This document shows, piece after piece, positions 26,142 through 35,041 of a DNA stretch of 64,000 bases. This DNA comes from an uncultured Chitinophaga sp. (GTDB taxonomy: Bacteria > Bacteroidota > Bacteroidia > Chitinophagales > Chitinophagaceae): contig NZ_CAMLHC010000039.1 in assembly GCF_946479755.1 (NCBI RefSeq), positions 5,511 through 69,510 of the forward strand, given 5' to 3'. The notes beneath the pieces were generated by a model. It worked only from the letters and a program-made list of their open reading frames with translations. It was not told where the DNA came from and ran no database searches. The position numbers were made by a program, and so were the translations under genes. Within the stretch, counting starts at the first letter, position 1. Each line of letters opens with the position of its first letter.

Positions 26142-29100
26142 TTAAAGTGTGAATTGTACCCCTGCGGTAAATATTTTCATGGGTGGCGTGCGGAAAATAT
26201 CCTGTATTTCAGGATCTCCGATCTTATACCCGGTGATGGTCAGCAGGTTTTGTCCCATCGCGTATACTCTGCCGGTTTGTAAATGCATCCTGCTCAACCA
26301 GGTGGATGGTAATGACCAGGAAAGGGAAACATTTTTTAAGCGGATAAAAGAGGCATCTCCGTATACGCCATTGGAGTTATCCCGGAAGTCGGACCAGGCC
26401 TGACCGATATCTCCCATATCCATGGATAGCTGCTGTAACGCCGCATGGTCGCCGGGTTTGCTCCAAAAATCCTTCATCATTGCTTCCGGCAGATTCCCGG
26501 GATTGCCGGGCATAGCGGTGAAGCCTGCCAGGTAGTTGCGGCCCGTCTGCCGGGTAAAAGAGAAGAAAAAGTCCAGCTGCAGCGACTTGTACTGTATACT
26601 ATTTTGCAGGCCACCGTAAAAAACCGGGTCCAGATGTCCCAATACCTGGTAGTCGTACGGCACGCTGAGTTCGCCATCTTGGTTTACATCTTCAAAAGTA
26701 AAAACACCTGTCTGCGGGTCTACCCCGGTAGATTTGTAACGATAGATAAGATTTAACGGCTGGCCTAATACATATTGTGCGTAATAGGAAGACTTGTCCA
26801 GCCCGGGAAAAGACACGAGTTTATTTTTGGGCACTGTAAGATTAGCAGTGGTGGTCCAGCTGATGTTTTCTTTTTTTATATTGTTGGACGTGAAAGAAAA
26901 CTCCCAGCCTGTATTCTGCACTAACGCAGGCAGATTGGCGACAACACTATTAAAGCCGGTGAGGTAAGGTAAGTTGTAGCTGATCAGCTGGTTAGAACTT
27001 CTGTTACGGTACCATGCCGTGGAGAACAGGATCCGGTCGTCCAGGAACCCTAATTCCAGTGCGCCTTCCAGTTTATTGGTCGTTTCCCAGCGATAATCGT
27101 TGTTGTACAGTTTATCGGGAAACAAACCGGAAAGACCGCTATAGGGATATCTGCTGGCTTTCCAGGTATCGAGGTATTCATAGTTCCTGATCTTATCATT
27201 ACCGGTAGTACCATAGCTGGCGCGCAGTTTACCAAAACTGAGAAAAGGCAGTTTTTTTTCCGCCCATGTTTCATTGGTAAAGATCCACGCGGCGCCTACA
27301 GCCCCGAAGTCTGCATACCGCCGCCCACGGCCGAAGCGGCTGGAGCCATCCCTGCGGGCGGAGAGGTTCACCATATATTTATCATTCCAGTTGTATCCCA
27401 GCCGTCCGAAAAACGCCTGATAGCGGTATTGCGATCTTTCTGTTTTGGTTTCCAGCGCAGTGGCCGCGGCAAGTGATTGCATCAGGGCGTCTGAACTAAA
27501 GCCGGTACCTATGATCAGGTTACTGTTGTTGTCGGTAGACTGCCAGGTGCCGCCTGCCAGCACATTTAATTTCCCCTGACTAATGTACCGGTTATATTCC
27601 ACCTGGGGTTCTATGATCCATCCTCTGAACTGGTTGTTGCTGAAGTGTGCTTCACGACTGATTTGTTCGCTTGGACTAAACATTGCCTGAGGCTTTAGCA
27701 TCTGCTCTTCCGCCTGTGTGGTATTGTAACCTGTGTTTACCCTCGCTGTCAGGTCTGCGGTCAATTTATAGCTGAGTTGCAAATTCGCGATTAAGTTGGT
27801 GAGGGTATAGTCATAGGTCTGATGCAAAAAAGCCATAGGACTTTCGGAGAAGCGGATAGTCCGCAAGCCTCCTTCATCCCAGCCCAGGCTACCATCGGGG
27901 TTATACACCAGCTGATTGGGCGGGGCGGCCATCTGCGAGGCCGGATCGAAGCGGATAAGGTTATTTTTGTCATTGGCATAGTTGCCGGAGAAAGTCATAT
28001 TAAAGCGTTTGTCGGTAGAGCGGTGATGAATATTAAACATCACGGCACTCTTCCTATCTGCCATATTCCCTGGAATGACGGATGTTTCGCGATGGTAACT
28101 ACCGCCAACCAGGAACTGGGTGTTCTCCGTACCACCGGAGAGGGAGAGCTGTACATCGTTGGTAGCCGGGTTACGCTTCGTTAGCAGGTCCCTGAAATTC
28201 GTGTAGCGGGTAGTATCCCAGACGAGGAGGTCGAAGCCATAGAAATAGGGCTCTGGCTCTTCGCCGCCGTTTTGGTAAGCTTTCCTTCTCATATCGAGGT
28301 ACTGCCGGGTATCCAGCATCTTCACCGGCCGGGAAGGCAGGCTGAAACCGTTGTACGTATTAAAGCTGAGGGTGGTTTTGCCGGACTTTCCTTTTTTAGT
28401 CGTAATCAGGACTACGCCGTTAGCACCGCGGGAGCCATAGATAGCGGTAGCGTCGGCATCTTTAAGCACCTCAATGCTTTCAATATCCTGTGGGTTCAGG
28501 CTGGCCAGCGGGCTGATACCGCCGTTATCAACCGGCGCGTTGGTATTATTGTTGGAGGTACTGGGCTTCCCAAGCGCCCCATCTATTTTATTCAAAAAAC
28601 CGTTGTTGGGATTAAATGGTACGCCATCGATCACAAACAATGGCTGGTCATCGGAAACGCCCCTGTCGATGGCCGTGCGGCCACGCACCTGCACTCTAAA
28701 ACCGCTGCCCGGGAGGCCGGAGCCCTGCGTGAGGGTCATGCCCGGCACCCGTCCGTCGAGTGCTGCGAGTACGTTACCTACCGGCTGACTGGCAATTTCC
28801 CGGCTGCCGACTTTATCGATATTCCCGGTATTGAGACGGCGGGAGGTGCTGCCATAAGCACGGACAATCGTTTCATCCAGCTTGTTTTCTCCCATCAGCA
28901 TCCGGACATCGATCACGGTCTTTTTGCCTGCTGTCACCTCGTGCAACGTGTAGCCGATAAACGAAAACACGAGTACGTCTGTTTCTTTTACATCTGTGAG
29001 CCGGTAGTCGCCGGTGGCATTGGTTTGCGCACCGCGCAAAGTGCCTTTAATTAAAACGGTCACCCCAGGAATGGGGACACCGGTTTCATCTGTCACACGC

Positions 29101-29450
29101 CCGGAGATCGGATTGGCGGAAGGAACGTTTGGGCGTGTGGTTGCTGTTTCATCTTTAATGTTTTTAACGATCAGAACAGTCTTTCCTTGTATGGTGTAGC
29201 GCAGCGGTTGCCCCACCAGTACCGCGTCCATGGCAGTTTGCAGACTGGCGTTTTTCAGCTGGCAGGTCACTGGCCGGGCTTCTTTCAGATCTTCCCGGTC
29301 GTAGAAAAAAACGTACCCGGTCTGTTCCCTGATGGCGGACAATACTTTTTTCAGTTCAACTGCGCTGGCGTTATAGTTCACCGTTTGTGCATTAACCGTA
29401 GCATAGCTTTGTAATAAAAGCGCCAGCAACAGCCATGTGGATAATTTCAT
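26142..29450 (-). CDS. SusC/RagA-family TonB-dependent transporter with STN domain
   Basis: A transporter of about 1102 residues if it starts at MKLSTWLLLALLLQSYATVN; the frame is open 41 codons further upstream, but that segment does not look like a signal peptide. Domains in order: signal peptide, STN (about 20-95), carboxypeptidase-regulatory-like domain (ISGRVTDETGVPIPGVTV), plug with VRGRTAIDRGVSDDQPLFVIDGVPF and IEVLKDADATAIYGSRGANGVVLITTKKG, then a barrel ending in FTAGVQFTL. It is driven by TonB and controlled by the FecR encoded 200 bp upstream. Genes sigma, FecR, SusC, SusD and thioredoxin form one locus. Confidence 0.95.
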   Translation of the reverse strand: MKLSTWLLLALLLQSYATVNAQTVNYNASAVELKKVLSAIREQTGYVFFYDREDLKEARPVTCQLKNASLQTAMDAVLVGQPLRYTIQGKTVLIVKNIKDETATTRPNVPSANPISGRVTDETGVPIPGVTVLIKGTLRGAQTNATGDYRLTDVKETDVLVFSFIGYTLHEVTAGKKTVIDVRMLMGENKLDETIVRAYGSTSRRLNTGNIDKVGSREIASQPVGNVLAALDGRVPGMTLTQGSGLPGSGFRVQVRGRTAIDRGVSDDQPLFVIDGVPFNPNNGFLNKIDGALGKPSTSNNNTNAPVDNGGISPLASLNPQDIESIEVLKDADATAIYGSRGANGVVLITTKKGKSGKTTLSFNTYNGFSLPSRPVKMLDTRQYLDMRRKAYQNGGEEPEPYFYGFDLLVWDTTRYTNFRDLLTKRNPATNDVQLSLSGGTENTQFLVGGSYHRETSVIPGNMADRKSAVMFNIHHRSTDKRFNMTFSGNYANDKNNLIRFDPASQMAAPPNQLVYNPDGSLGWDEGGLRTIRFSESPMAFLHQTYDYTLTNLIANLQLSYKLTADLTARVNTGYNTTQAEEQMLKPQAMFSPSEQISREAHFSNNQFRGWIIEPQVEYNRYISQGKLNVLAGGTWQSTDNNSNLIIGTGFSSDALMQSLAAATALETKTERSQYRYQAFFGRLGYNWNDKYMVNLSARRDGSSRFGRGRRYADFGAVGAAWIFTNETWAEKKLPFLSFGKLRASYGTTGNDKIRNYEYLDTWKASRYPYSGLSGLFPDKLYNNDYRWETTNKLEGALELGFLDDRILFSTAWYRNRSSNQLISYNLPYLTGFNSVVANLPALVQNTGWEFSFTSNNIKKENISWTTTANLTVPKNKLVSFPGLDKSSYYAQYVLGQPLNLIYRYKSTGVDPQTGVFTFEDVNQDGELSVPYDYQVLGHLDPVFYGGLQNSIQYKSLQLDFFFSFTRQTGRNYLAGFTAMPGNPGNLPEAMMKDFWSKPGDHAALQQLSMDMGDIGQAWSDFRDNSNGVYGDASFIRLKNVSLSWSLPSTWLSRMHLQTGRVYAMGQNLLTITGYKIGDPEIQDIFRTPPMKIFTAGVQFTL

Positions 29451-29616
29451 TCCTAAACTTATTTTATTGCCTAAGAGACAGATAAGCGTCCTTTTTCCTG
29501 AAGGCAATGACGTGGTTGATAACCCCGGGCGCGCATCGTCAGCCGCAGGGTGGCAGGTAGCCCCGATTTGCATACTTTGGCAATGTTTGGTTTTTGTTAA
29601 TAAGCTGTTTTAGCAG

Positions 29617-29636
29617 AAGCCGGGCAGGCCCGGCTT
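29617..29636 (-). terminator. Hairpin between FecR and SusC
   Basis: AAGCCGGG (29617-29624) pairs with CCCGGCTT (29629-29636) with a CAGG loop. It lies just after the FecR stop on the minus strand. The T-run is on the plus-strand side, so it is not a textbook terminator for the minus-strand transcript. It parallels the hairpin at 9539-9558 in the other locus. Confidence 0.4.
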
Positions 29637-29652
29637 TTTGTTCCTTATTGTA

Positions 29653-30819
29653 TTATGGTTGGATGATTATTTTCCTTCCTTCGATTTTGTATTTCACCCG
29701 CGCGTTGCCCAGCAGGTCCATTACCTGCGTCAGTGTCAGGTCCTGCCCTATTTCCCCGTTAAATGCGCGTTCCGGCACTTTTCCTTCATACACCACGTCC
29801 ACATCGTACCAGCGCGCCAGTTGCCGCATTACGGCGGGCAGATCTGCATCGGTAAAGGAGAAGCGGCCATTCTTCCAGGCGGTGGCCTGTTCTGTGTCTG
29901 CGTCTTTGATCACTATCAGGTGTCCGTCCTTCCAGCGGGCTTGCTGTCCGGGTGACAGCAGACGGCGCTGCTCTGCGGCATTTACGCTGACGGCGCCGTC
30001 CAGCAGGGTAGTCTGTATTTCTTTTTCTTCCGTATAGGCGTTGATGTTAAACTTTGTTCCCAAAACCAGTACGGTCGTCCGCTGGTCTACGTCTACCAGG
30101 AAAGGTTTGCTGGCCATGGCAGCCACTTCAAAATAAGCTTCGCCGGTGAGTGTGACTTTCCTTTCTTTTCCACTGAATGATATTGGGTAGCGCAGCGAAG
30201 AGGCAGCGTTGAGCCATACGCGGGAGCCGTCGGGCAGCGTTACCCGGAAACGGCCACCACGGGGCGTAACCAGTGTATTGAAGCTTTCAGCTGCACCTGC
30301 GCTGCCGGCGGCATACAACAGCTGATCGCCTTGTTGTTGCACCGCCGTATTGCCTTGCTGCATCTCCAGGTGGCCGGCGCTGTCCAGCGTCACCTGCTGC
30401 CCGTCGGCCAGCGTCAGCACTGCTTTCCGGCTGCCCGGCTGTATATCCTGTGCTACGGGCATGATAGCGATGTTCACCGGGTTGGCGGCATGCCACCAAA
30501 AGCTGCCTGCCACTATCAGCAGTACAGCCGCCGCAGCGGCCCACCACCAGCGGGTGGTCTGGGGCAGGCCTTGCCGGATTACCGGCTGCGGGGCGACTGT
30601 TATCTGCTTTTCTATCTGACCATAGATTTTTTCAAACAAATGGGCATAGTCATCTCCCTGTTCATACCGGCCGGTAGCCAGCTCCTGATCCAGCCGCGCT
30701 GCCAGCAGCTGCCGGTACGGCGCTTCCTCCAGCAGCCGGCCCAGCGCGCGTTTTTCCGCTACAGTAGCCTCTTCGGCGACATAGGCATTTAACAGGTCCT
30801 GAAACAATTGCTCACTCAT
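29653..30819 (-). CDS. FecR-family anti-sigma factor
   Basis: A 388-residue anti-sigma factor with one membrane segment (WWWAAAAAVLLIVAGSFWW, about 90-108). The FecR domain covers about 180-280 (FNTLVTPRGGRFRVTLPDGS, then WLNAASSLRYPISF and TVLVLGTKFNINAY). The C-terminal STN-contacting domain is at about 315-388 (RFSFTDADLPAVMRQLARWY). It is longer than the other two FecR proteins here because of an extra segment at about 115-175 (MPVAQDIQPGSRKAVLTLAD). Located between its sigma gene (95 bp upstream) and SusC. Confidence 0.93.
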   Translation of the reverse strand: MSEQLFQDLLNAYVAEEATVAEKRALGRLLEEAPYRQLLAARLDQELATGRYEQGDDYAHLFEKIYGQIEKQITVAPQPVIRQGLPQTTRWWWAAAAAVLLIVAGSFWWHAANPVNIAIMPVAQDIQPGSRKAVLTLADGQQVTLDSAGHLEMQQGNTAVQQQGDQLLYAAGSAGAAESFNTLVTPRGGRFRVTLPDGSRVWLNAASSLRYPISFSGKERKVTLTGEAYFEVAAMASKPFLVDVDQRTTVLVLGTKFNINAYTEEKEIQTTLLDGAVSVNAAEQRRLLSPGQQARWKDGHLIVIKDADTEQATAWKNGRFSFTDADLPAVMRQLARWYDVDVVYEGKVPERAFNGEIGQDLTLTQVMDLLGNARVKYKIEGRKIIIQP

Positions 30820-30914
30820 TCACAGAAATTTAGGGACAGGGATCACCCGTCAGCATTAAAGACGCTTTTTTAAAAGGGATACAGGGGATAGCAGGTAAAA
30901 TTTTTTTTCGAAGG

Positions 30915-31499
30915 CTACAGGTACAGCAAACAAAATACTGCCAGATGCAGATGGTTCCCGTATTTACGCAGGTAGGTCCTCAGAAAATTAAGGGCCAGCG
31001 TAATATATTCACTAACGGTGTCTTTGGAAATATGCAGGGCCGCTGCTATCTCCGCATGCGTCTTCCCTTCCAGGCGGCTCATTTCAAATACCCTCCGTCT
31101 CTTCTCCGGCAACAGGGCAATCCCCTGCTTCAGTAAGCCGTTCAGCTCTTTGGCTTCCAGCTTAGCATCGGGCAACAAGGTCTCTTCCTGCTCATCCACC
31201 AGCTCCTCACAAGTCACCAGTTTACGGCGCAGCACCGAAATAATGGTGTTACGCGCCGTGATAAACAAATAACTACGGAAATTATCCAGTTCGGGCAACA
31301 GCGCTCTTTTATTCCAGATGGAGATAAAGATATCTTGTGTAACTTCTTCTGCCTGCTCGGGTGAGCGAAGATACGTCAACGCGTGCACGTACACGTTCTG
31401 CCAGCACGCCGCTACCAGCTCTTTAAAGGCCTGCTGGCTGCCTTCCGCAACGGCAGTGAGCAGGCCGGCTTCGTTGTGTATGTTATCGTGCATCGTCAT
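30915..31499 (-). CDS. RNA polymerase ECF sigma factor
   Basis: An ECF sigma factor of about 194 residues starting at MTMHDNIHNEAGLLTAVAEG; the open frame extends to 31610, but the extra 37 residues are not like the family. Region 2: FKELVAACWQNVYVHALTYL and EQAEEVTQDIFISIWNKRA. Region 4: HAEIAAALHISKDTVSEYITLALNFL. A hydrophobic tail (HLHLAVFCLLYL) ends the protein. It should drive the SusC/SusD/thioredoxin locus. Confidence 0.92.
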   Translation of the reverse strand: MTMHDNIHNEAGLLTAVAEGSQQAFKELVAACWQNVYVHALTYLRSPEQAEEVTQDIFISIWNKRALLPELDNFRSYLFITARNTIISVLRRKLVTCEELVDEQEETLLPDAKLEAKELNGLLKQGIALLPEKRRRVFEMSRLEGKTHAEIAAALHISKDTVSEYITLALNFLRTYLRKYGNHLHLAVFCLLYL

Positions 31500-31640
31500 C
31501 GACAGGTGGAAGGGCGTAAAAGTAGGAAAATAATGGTAATGTGGGGGAAGCATGCCGTTGAAGACCAGTACCTGGGCTTTTGTTGAAATGAGGTGTATAA
31601 TCCGCGTCAAAATTGCATTTTTATAATATAATTGATATTT

Positions 31641-31844
31641 ATGGCTGATTACAAACTAGACAGAACTGCCTCCAGAATGATGACCTTTAAGGAGGCTGAT
31701 GCTGCAAATATTTTTGATAAGCATGTATCTTACACCGAACGCCTACGTCAGGCATATTTTCTAATATCCCAGGCATATGGGTTTTCAATGGAAGATCAGC
31801 CTAAGATGGATCGTAAATGCTTCTCCAGTAGAAAAAACGGGTAA
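31641..31844 (+). CDS. Small conserved hypothetical protein
   Basis: A 67-residue protein starting at MADYKLDRTASRMMTFKEAD (a Met three codons earlier is less likely). It is charged, with the pattern YKLD.TA..MM.F.EAD and a central helix YTERLRQAYFLISQAYGFS, ending in RKCFSSRKNG. Similar short proteins are common in Chitinophaga-like genomes, as I recall, without known function; they often stand alone. It lies divergently from the sigma gene, in an AT-rich spot. Confidence 0.6.
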   Translation: MADYKLDRTASRMMTFKEADAANIFDKHVSYTERLRQAYFLISQAYGFSMEDQPKMDRKCFSSRKNG

Positions 31845-31990
31845 CATACTGGTAACCGTTGATCTCCGGCAGTGACAGCCTTCCCTCATTTTTCATAACC
31901 CAATTGACCATCATTCCTCCTCATCTTCCCGAATACGCCACTGGTCATTGTCATTACAGCAGAAGCCTATAACCTTCCCTACGCAATACT

Positions 31991-32029
31991 ATGCAGCAAC
32001 AGTACCTGCTACCCGCCGTACTCCGGTAG
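31991..32029 (+). CDS. Short leader ORF before MarR-GNAT
   Basis: Twelve codons, MQQQYLLPAVLR then TAG, positioned about 100 bp upstream of the regulator gene. Its start context and its end share exact sequence boxes with the polyproline leader at 11338. Translation is unproven. Confidence 0.3.
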   Translation: MQQQYLLPAVLR

Positions 32030-32072
32030 CCTGCGGAACTTTTTTTGGTCAATTCAAAACTCCTGTTTACAT

Positions 32073-32092
32073 TTACGTAACCAGTTACGAAA
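32073..32092 (+). promoter_or_regulatory. Probable MarR operator
   Basis: TTACGTAACCAGTTACGAAA is a near-perfect palindrome centred on CA: CGTAAC (32076-32081) and GTTACG (32084-32089), with flanking TT/AA. It lies 37 bp before the start of a MarR-type regulator gene, so autoregulation is likely. Confidence 0.5.
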
Positions 32093-32128
32093 CCAGCAAC
32101 AAACTATTAGTATCTAAATTTATACACG

Positions 32129-33082
32129 ATGACGGGCTTTTTCGACACCACCGGCAAAATGGCCATCGGCAGCAGGTTACGGCTGCTCACAGATAAAATC
32201 ACAGAAGACGCGGCCCAGGTGTATGGCCTGTACGGCGTACCCATGCAGCCTAAATGGTTCCCCGTATTTTATGTACTGTCGCGCGGGGAAAACAAAACCA
32301 TCACCGAGATAGCCCGGGAGATAGGGCATTCCCATGTGTCCGTGAGCAAGATCGTCCGGGAGATGGTGCAAAAGGGATTCATCAAAGAAAAGAAAGACAA
32401 AACAGACGGGCGTAAGAACCTGGTAGGCCTTTCTGCCAAAGGCCTGGAGATCAATGAAAAAATTGCAGCGCAGTATATTGATGTGAACAACGCTATCGAG
32501 GAACTGACGGCACAAACCAAACATGATCTCTGGAAAGCCATGGAGGAATGGGAGTTCCTGTTGGAACAGAAGTCCCTCCTGCGCCGTGTGCAGGAGCAAC
32601 AGAAGCTACGGGAAAGCAGCCAGGTGAAAGTGGTGGCTTATCAACCTAAATACCGGCAGGCGTTTTATGACCTCAACGAAGAATGGATCTCCACTTATTT
32701 TAAAATGGAGTCTTCTGACTATAAAGCGTTGGAAGATCCGGAAGGACATATTCTGAAAAAGGGCGGGCATATTTTTGTGGCGCTCTACAACGATGAGCCG
32801 GTAGGTGTTTGTGCGTTGATCCGCATGAATGATCCCGACTATGACTTTGAACTGGCCAAGATGGCGGTGTCTCCGCTGGCACAAGGCAAAAGCATTGGCT
32901 GGCTGCTGGGCAAAGCCTGCATGGACAAAGCACGCGAGCTGGGCGCATCCAAACTGTACCTCGAAAGCAATACCATCCTGAAACCAGCTATCAGCCTGTA
33001 TCACAAGATGGGCTTTCAGAAAGTGGCTGCCAGAAAATCACCGTACGAGCGCGCCAACATACAGATGGAACTGGTGTTATAA
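32129..33082 (+). CDS. MarR-family regulator fused to GNAT acetyltransferase
   Basis: A 317-residue two-domain protein. Residues about 1-150 are a MarR winged helix (ITEIAREIGHSHVSVSKIVREMVQKGFI is the recognition helix, with wing KKDKTDGRKNLVGL). Residues about 165-317 are a GNAT domain: FVALYNDEPVGVCALIRM, ELAKMAVSPLAQGKSIGWLLGKA (acetyl-CoA loop, here QGKSIG) and LESNTILKPAISLYHKMGF. Such fusions are a known architecture; the acetylated target is unknown. The gene converges on a LytTR regulator gene and overlaps it by 6 bp tail to tail. Confidence 0.9.
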   Translation: MTGFFDTTGKMAIGSRLRLLTDKITEDAAQVYGLYGVPMQPKWFPVFYVLSRGENKTITEIAREIGHSHVSVSKIVREMVQKGFIKEKKDKTDGRKNLVGLSAKGLEINEKIAAQYIDVNNAIEELTAQTKHDLWKAMEEWEFLLEQKSLLRRVQEQQKLRESSQVKVVAYQPKYRQAFYDLNEEWISTYFKMESSDYKALEDPEGHILKKGGHIFVALYNDEPVGVCALIRMNDPDYDFELAKMAVSPLAQGKSIGWLLGKACMDKARELGASKLYLESNTILKPAISLYHKMGFQKVAARKSPYERANIQMELVL

Positions 33083-33784
33083 GAAGCGTTGTTGTATCAG
33101 CGCCATAAAATCGGGGCGGAACTTTTCGCTGAGCGGTATACGTTTGTCTGCAATGTGAATGTGGTTATCGAGTATCCGTTCTATCTGGCTGGTATTTACG
33201 ATATAGGAATTATGTACGCGGATAAAGGGCGGGCCTAGCTGTTCTGCTATTTCTTTCAGCCGTTTGTATACCAGCACTTCTTCTTTCACGGTCACCACCC
33301 GCACGTATTCTTTCTCGCCTTCAAAATACAGGAGGTCCTGCAGGCGAATACGTTGCAGTGTTTTGCCCGACTTCACGAAAAAGTAATCCTGGTGGTCATC
33401 TTCCGTTTTATCTGTCTGCATAAGAGTACGGAAGGCGGCTTCAATCTTCTGACGCGCAGCCAGGAAACGTGTCAGCGTAATAGGTTTCAGCAGATAGTCC
33501 AGTGTCTGGTAATTATAACTGGCGGCAGCAAATTCAGAATAGGCGGTGGTAAAAACTATTTTGACATGACTGGGCAACAGGCCGGCCAGCTCCATTCCGT
33601 TGAGGCGGGGCATATTAATGTCGAGAAACACCACATCCGTTTTTTGCTGTTTCAGGCATTCCAGCGCTTCCAGCGCATTATAACATTTGCCCACGATATG
33701 CCAGTTGGTCGTCTGCTGGATATGCAGTTCCAGCAGCTTCACGGCATTGGGCTCATCATCCACGATCAGGCAATTTAAACTCAT
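33077..33784 (-). CDS. LytTR-family response regulator
   Basis: A 235-residue response regulator. The receiver domain (1-120) shows LIVDDEPNAVKLLE, the phospho-acceptor Asp in VVFLDINMPRLNG, and the Thr/Lys switch in VFTTAYSEFA and YLLKPITLTRF. The LytTR DNA-binding domain (about 135-235) includes YFFVKSGKTLQRIRLQDLLYFEGEKEYV and FIRVHNSYIVN. It overlaps its histidine kinase gene by 4 bp (ATGA), so the two are coupled. The target gene is not obvious from this window. Confidence 0.92.
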   Translation of the reverse strand: MSLNCLIVDDEPNAVKLLELHIQQTTNWHIVGKCYNALEALECLKQQKTDVVFLDINMPRLNGMELAGLLPSHVKIVFTTAYSEFAAASYNYQTLDYLLKPITLTRFLAARQKIEAAFRTLMQTDKTEDDHQDYFFVKSGKTLQRIRLQDLLYFEGEKEYVRVVTVKEEVLVYKRLKEIAEQLGPPFIRVHNSYIVNTSQIERILDNHIHIADKRIPLSEKFRPDFMALIQQRFL

Positions 33785-34902
33785 AAGGGAACGGTTAAAG
33801 AGGCATTAAAATGGTTATCTGATCTTTCTGTCTTTAGTTCAAAATTGTCTCCATACAATAGTACCAGGCGTTTTCGTAGGTTGTCGATCCCCGATCCGCG
33901 CTGGCCGGAGACTACGGGATGCCGGGGCAGTTCATTACGGGTGTTGAAAATGAGGTGGTTGTCCCGGCATAACAAAGTGATCGCTATCTGATTTTGTGTA
34001 CTGCTTTTATCGATACCATGCTTGAAAATGTTCTCTACAAACGTCATCAGCAGCATAGGAGGTATGCGATAATCATCATCGGTATCCTTGATAAATGTTA
34101 AGCCAATTTCATGCCGGATGCGTATTTTTTCCAGCGCGATATAATTTTCAATGAAATTAATTTCAGTAGATAAATTGACCTTGTATTTCGGGCTTTCATC
34201 TACAAAGTACCGCATAATGTCTGACAGTTTTTCGATGAGCAACGCGGTATTGGGCGCCTCCCGGAAGGCTTCGTAATAGATATTATTCAGTGTGTTAAAC
34301 AGGAAATGCGGCTGCACCTGTGACTTGAGCAGCTCCAGCTCCGTTTGTGCGTGCTGCTGCTGCATTTCTTCTGCCTTGCGCTTCAATACAAAATAAGCAA
34401 TAAAAATCCGCAGAATGAAACTCAGCAGAAAAATCGTCAGCAAACCAGATACATTACGTACAAAAATGATGGTAGTCACCGGCGCCGGATGCGGCTGATC
34501 ATTAAAAAACGTATTGTATATCCAGACCATCCCATAGCTCCGGAGCAGGCTGGCCAGCAGCAGTCCGGCCACTACCGCCGTGAAATACAATGTCTTCCTG
34601 TTTTTCAGGAACAGGCGGGGGTATAAAAAACTGATATTGCCATATACCACCAGCGCATAAAAGGCCGTATTCGTCAGCGCATAGGCGGCTGACTGCCAAA
34701 AGCCGTCTTCCGGCAGCAGCGTAAAAAACAGCAGCAGCATCAGCAGGCACCATAAGCCCCACTGAAGCCGGGTAGTAGCCGGCATCGCTTTAAAAATTCC
34801 CATGGCTGAAAATACAAGGTTTAGAAACTGTTCGTCAAAAGTAGCGGATCGCATTTTCTGCAGACCGCTTTTTTCAATGGTTGCCCGTCCGGGTTCAACC
34901 AT
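33781..34902 (-). CDS. LytS/YehU-type sensor histidine kinase
   Basis: Up to 373 residues. Four membrane segments lie between about 45 and 170 (WGLWCLLMLLLFFTLL, ALTNTAFYALVVYGNISFLY, TLYFTAVVAGLLLASLLRSY, LLTIFLLSFILRIFIAYFVL). A linker coiled coil is followed by the His_kinase domain with the phospho-His in QVQPHFLFNTLNNIYYE, and a HATPase with LMTFVENIFKHGID and GSGIDNLRKRL. The first 30 or so residues are atypical, and the Met at 34803 (MGIFKAMPATTRLQ) is an alternative start. Partner of the LytTR regulator that overlaps its 3' end. Confidence 0.9.
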   Translation of the reverse strand: MVEPGRATIEKSGLQKMRSATFDEQFLNLVFSAMGIFKAMPATTRLQWGLWCLLMLLLFFTLLPEDGFWQSAAYALTNTAFYALVVYGNISFLYPRLFLKNRKTLYFTAVVAGLLLASLLRSYGMVWIYNTFFNDQPHPAPVTTIIFVRNVSGLLTIFLLSFILRIFIAYFVLKRKAEEMQQQHAQTELELLKSQVQPHFLFNTLNNIYYEAFREAPNTALLIEKLSDIMRYFVDESPKYKVNLSTEINFIENYIALEKIRIRHEIGLTFIKDTDDDYRIPPMLLMTFVENIFKHGIDKSSTQNQIAITLLCRDNHLIFNTRNELPRHPVVSGQRGSGIDNLRKRLVLLYGDNFELKTERSDNHFNASLTVPL

Positions 34903-35041
34903 CCCCCCTTTTTTTTAAACCACCCGGTCATACGGGAGATGAATACCAGCGATTGAATTTATACCGGTAAGGATTGAATAAACTTGATACGCTTACGCGG
35001 ATGACCAACATTTGTGCTGTCAATAAAATGTACATACGCTT

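Larger units (their letters stand above)
31845..32128 (+). promoter_or_regulatory. Leader region of the MarR-GNAT gene
   Basis: This 284-base stretch before the MarR-GNAT gene holds a 12-codon ORF (MQQQYLLPAVLR, 31991-32029) and an inverted repeat (CGTAAC-CA-GTTACG, 32076-32089). The boxes ATACTATGCA (31986-31995) and CCGGTAGCCT (32023-32032) are identical to those in the leader at 11333-11380 and spaced 37 rather than 38 bases apart. The first 140 bases show no structure I can support. Confidence 0.4.

Noticed and set aside
29451..29573. Upstream extension of the second SusC gene
   Set aside because: The extra 41 residues have no signal-peptide character and would place the real signal peptide inside the protein.
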